This document shows positions 60,898 to 64,000 of a stretch of 64,000 nucleotides of DNA, in pieces. Made by a program: the position numbers and the translations under genes. The stretch is from Paramacrobiotus metropolitanus (taxonomy: Eukaryota; Tardigrada; Eutardigrada; Parachela; Macrobiotidae): assembly GCF_019649055.1 (NCBI RefSeq), contig NW_026570257.1, forward strand, positions 1,116,001-1,180,000. Reading direction: 5' to 3'. Positions within the stretch are counted from its first letter, which is position 1; each line of letters begins with the position of its first letter. The notes under the pieces were generated by a model. That model made no database searches and was not told the origin of the DNA. It was given only the letters and a program-made list of their open reading frames with translations.

Positions 60898-62572
60898 ATG
60901 CCGTTACGGTTATCATTTCTGAAAACCTTATTTGATCCGGACGCGTGGGCTAGTCTATGTCGTTCCAAAACGCACAGCGGACTGGATGCGCGAAGTCTGG
61001 AAGCCTTCCGGGCGCTGACGCATCTAATTGGATCCGTTGGGGTGGTTTTCGCCACCCTCAGCAGTTTGCTAGGTACATAATATTATTATGCTATAAAACT
61101 TTTGGATGTCGAGCAAGGTTTTACCTTTTACGCAAACCAAATTAACAAATTAAAGCCTAGAGGCTAGATGATCTATACGAAGCAAAGAAAGCTTAAAATC
61201 TGTTAATCGTAAGTAACACGTATTATCGATTGATATTAATGATAAACATCATGCCCAAACACTAATTAACGAAACTCAAAAAAATGTAGTGCACGAATGA
61301 CGCAGAGGGTCCTGTATATACTGTAGTATAAATATTGTATCATCATTTTATGTTGTTGTAATACAACGGTTGTCAGTGTTAAAATGTATTGACACAGGTT
61401 TGCTTACCGAAATCTTATTAAGTTCAAATAATATGCACTTACCGGTTAGTTCTTAATTTGTTTCCTAGTGTAAGGGCGGGGCGCTCCGCCCTCCTGAGTA
61501 GCTATTCGCTGTTTCTGGGGATTTCCACCCCGCACATTGCTGCGCTGTTTTGACGGATCTGCAGCACAGTTGCACTGGCTGCAGATTCCTTCCTTGTTAG
61601 TCTGGTGTTGCTGCGCCACGGTGCGCATTAGATTCGGCAATAAAGCCTCATCCGGGTTCACCGCTGTTCGCTGTCGAGGATACGCGTGGCGCCCATACGG
61701 CCCCGCGTTATACTAGATCCTCCATTTGCTGGTGTGAGTGTTTCCGGTTATCGTTTTCAGAACACTTTTGCCGATAACAGCAACGTACCCTTGTTTTTAA
61801 TAAGCACAGACGTTTGCCAAAATCGTCCCCACAATTCGTAAAAAGATACACCCGAACATCTATCTATATCAGACACAGTGTTTTTATTTTCTGATATAAA
61901 AACCGGATCAAAGAAAGTGCAAATGTGACCTATCATTTGCTTATTTGAATTGTTCATCGTACGCCTTGTGTATACAAAAATAATACAAACTGTAGTATTC
62001 ACTGTTCATCCGTTGCAATATTAAATTCAATGTTACAACATGTGTAACTGACCGTAATACATCCGGCCCTTTCAGCCGTCGCCATGTGGAAAGTGGACAA
62101 CTACTTCTGGATGCTGTTCTTCAACGCCACCATGTGGGGCCTGATCGCCTTCACCGAGATCACCACCTTCTTCCGCCTGCCCTCCCCCGGCAAACCGGCC
62201 CGCGTCAGCCACATGCTGCGCGTCCTGCGCGACCACACCCTGGGCGTGGCCTTCGACACCATCATCATCTTCTTCTACCTGTACCAGTTCACGCCGTCCC
62301 ACGTGTCCTCCATCACCCGCCGCATCGTCAGCTTCGGGCCCTTCGCCGAGCGCGACACGGTGGCCACGCACTCGGACGCCGAGGTCACCGCCCGCGCGCT
62401 GGGCACGACGGAGGACGACCGGGTCGTGATTATCAATGTGTTTGGCGGGGCGTCGTTCGTGGCGCTGATCCTGCTGTGCGTGACAGAATGGATGTGTGCC
62501 GTGTGTTATTTCCAGGCCACCCAGAGTCGATATGTAAAGGTCAAGGAAGCCGAGCCGCTGGAGCGGCGCTGA
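60898..62572 (+). CDS. four-pass membrane protein, family not recognised
   Basis: Exon 60898-61072 ends in phase 1 (CTAG|GTACAT) and joins 62076-62572 in frame, giving about 223 residues. Four hydrophobic segments are visible: LIGSVGVVFATLSSLLAVA, YFWMLFFNATMWGLIAF, VAFDTIIIFFYLYQF and FGGASFVALILLCVTEW. Both termini are hydrophilic; the short C-terminal tail is charged (KVKEAEPLERR). An N-x-T site lies in TM2 and a DDR loop before TM4. Tetraspan architecture resembles many small vesicle or junction proteins, but no diagnostic motif is seen (no tetraspanin CCG). The second exon is strikingly GC-rich with C-ending codons, unlike the AT-rich intron. Confidence 0.65.
61446..61712 (-). CDS. candidate terminal exon antisense to the four-pass gene intron
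   Basis: After an acceptor (GATCTAG at about 61713) the minus strand is open for 88 residues to a stop: YNAGPYGRHAYPRQRTAVNP, then ICSQCNCAADPSKQR and a basic end. Composition is Gln/Arg/Asn-rich and coding-like. No upstream exon could be linked. It may be the last exon of a gene on the opposite strand, or a relic. Confidence 0.28.
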   Translation of the reverse strand, partial: YNAGPYGRHAYPRQRTAVNPDEALLPNLMRTVAQQHQTNKEGICSQCNCAADPSKQRSNVRGGNPQKQRIATQEGGAPRPYTRKQIKN

Positions 62573-64000
62573 GCGGGAGGCCGTTGATCGTGCGCGGGGA
62601 AGCCGATTTGTTGGAAATGTTTTTATTATTCCGATAATCGAATAGGAGAAATGTTTGCTATTATTTGAAGGAGCGATGCTGTCACTGATCGGTATATCGG
62701 ATTTTATTGTGTTACAATGATAGTTATTGTATTATTGTACCAGCTTGTTGATACTGCCGTGAAAATGCAATATCGATGTGTTGTACCTGTACAGGTTCAG
62801 ATGTATCAGACTAAATAAATGCACACTTTTTACCAGATAAATGGCACAAATACTGTACCATACTGATTGTGGATGAGAAGTGCAAATGTTCGTAACATTA
62901 TAGAGACCTTTGGAAAAACTTTGGGCATCTGGAACGATATCATGGGTATTGGTACGGTACGATATCAATATTGGTACAAAGTACAAAGAAGTATATAATT
63001 TTTAACAAAATAGCGATTAATAATGTGTGTGAGCTTTGTGTTTTGATTAACCATATAATTAATATGAAACTATAATACTGTATGTACTACTCTAAGTCTA
63101 GGGATCTTTCACTGCAATACCTGCAATCGTAATTGCTAAAGCGAAATTCGTGCGTACCATTACAATGCACAGTATTATAGTATATAAATACTGCAGTAAG
63201 TTTAACTGAATGATTTACAGTACTGTATAATATTGTAAAACAAAAAAGAGCGGTAAAATACTGATAAGGTACAATAAAAGTCCGGTGTGAACGAAGACAT
63301 GAAGTGCATCATTGACGCAGCAAATAGTTTGTACAGATCGGTACAATATCACATTATAACGGCATCCATCCTGGGAACGACGCCAGCCTCGGCTAATTTA
63401 GATCAAATGTTCTCTGTGATTCGGCCGCATGTCTCCGCTGTCTTTTGATGCTGTGTGACGCTTGTGTGTGTTTGGATGTTTAAACTGGCTTAGCATTATA
63501 ACACAGTAAACAATCTGCAATCTACATACCGTGGGCCGTGGCATATGTACGGTATATCTGTATTTGCCCGGTCACGCTCCATGTACCGGTATCCTGTGCG
63601 ACATCCCACTTCCGTCTACATTCAAAATATGTACCAAAACATGAAACTGCAAAAATGGATGCACCAGTGTCATAATGTTACGTCAAAAGTCCATTCCCAT
63701 AAAGGGAACTTACAGGAAATCTGTGCCATCTTACAGGCTACAGCGATCGTTCCAGTTCTTAAGTGGACACCCATCCGGTTTCAGGTCGGTCGATCCAGGC
63801 CTACATTTCCACAGAAGCCATCCGGAAATGCTGACCAGCAAAACTGTCCAACTCGAAAAGCAACTTAATCTGCAGAAATGCCGAAATATGTTCACGTGCC
63901 ACTCATTACAACCCGGCTGCACTTGACCGGCAACCCACTACTATATATAGCCGAACATTTACATGGACAAAAATTGTAATTTGCATTTATTACAACATAT
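62573..64000. other. 3' flank of the four-pass gene to window end
   Basis: AT-rich and without a supported gene. Overlapping open frames at 63545-63926 on both strands lack splice sites and recognisable composition. GTACTGTA-type simple sequence recurs at 62940-63240. Confidence 0.4.

Noticed and set aside
63545-63926. Overlapping frames at the right end of the window as a gene
   Set aside because: Three frames on two strands are open at once, with no splice sites or recognisable protein features.
1-64000. Retrovirus-like, LTR or Polinton-like elements
   Set aside because: No reverse transcriptase, integrase, capsid-type or long terminal repeat signature was seen. The single C48-like frame alone does not support such an element.

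Overview
The window looks like nuclear DNA from a small animal with a compact, intron-dense genome. GT-AG introns, many under 200 bp, split most genes, and there are a rhodopsin-like GPCR, an immunoglobulin-superfamily gene, mucins and an F-box protein. The F-box protein, with its distinctive N-terminal domain, and scattered ANF-receptor-like fragments resemble what I remember of tardigrade (Hypsibiidae-like) proteomes. I hold that assignment as likely but unproven. Exon structures below were worked out by hand from splice sites, reading phase and comparison between paralogues inside the window. I saw no retrovirus-like or Polinton-like element, no CRISPR array and no rRNA or tRNA gene that I could support.

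Left part (1-18.8 kb): a tandem array of five minus-strand genes (A 1162-3141, B 4117-5715, C 6977-8675, D about 13246-15191, E 16596-18810). They encode related small secreted proteins with a short cysteine block, and A, C and E end in the same kind of 30-nt last exon. The array is interrupted by mobile DNA: a TIR element at 9.2-9.75 kb, a hAT-like element at 11.07-11.9 kb whose right end lies in a perfect 539-bp tandem duplication, and a Tc1/mariner-like element that splits the signal-peptide exon of gene D.

Middle (19.2-50 kb): a divergent pair, a minus-strand mucin and a plus-strand GPI-anchored three-Ig protein, is present twice in direct orientation. The right pair (mucin 36687-43368, Ig 45096-48996) looks intact. 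In the left pair (19442-22345 and 22917-26036) the mucin lacks its 5' exons and the Ig gene is clearly broken, partly by two inverted duplications inside exons. Between the pairs lie ANF-receptor-like fragments, an alternating minisatellite, a 2.1-kb insertion carrying six palindromes with a GTCGAC-type core, and a Ulp1/C48-like protein whose 5' flank is a copy of the 5' flank and first exon of array gene C.

Right part (50-64 kb): an F-box gene (minus), a three-exon GPCR (plus) and a two-exon four-pass membrane protein (plus), separated by AT-rich intergenic DNA. The first two groups suggest an extracellular-matrix or secretion locus that has grown by segmental duplication; that functional reading is inference.
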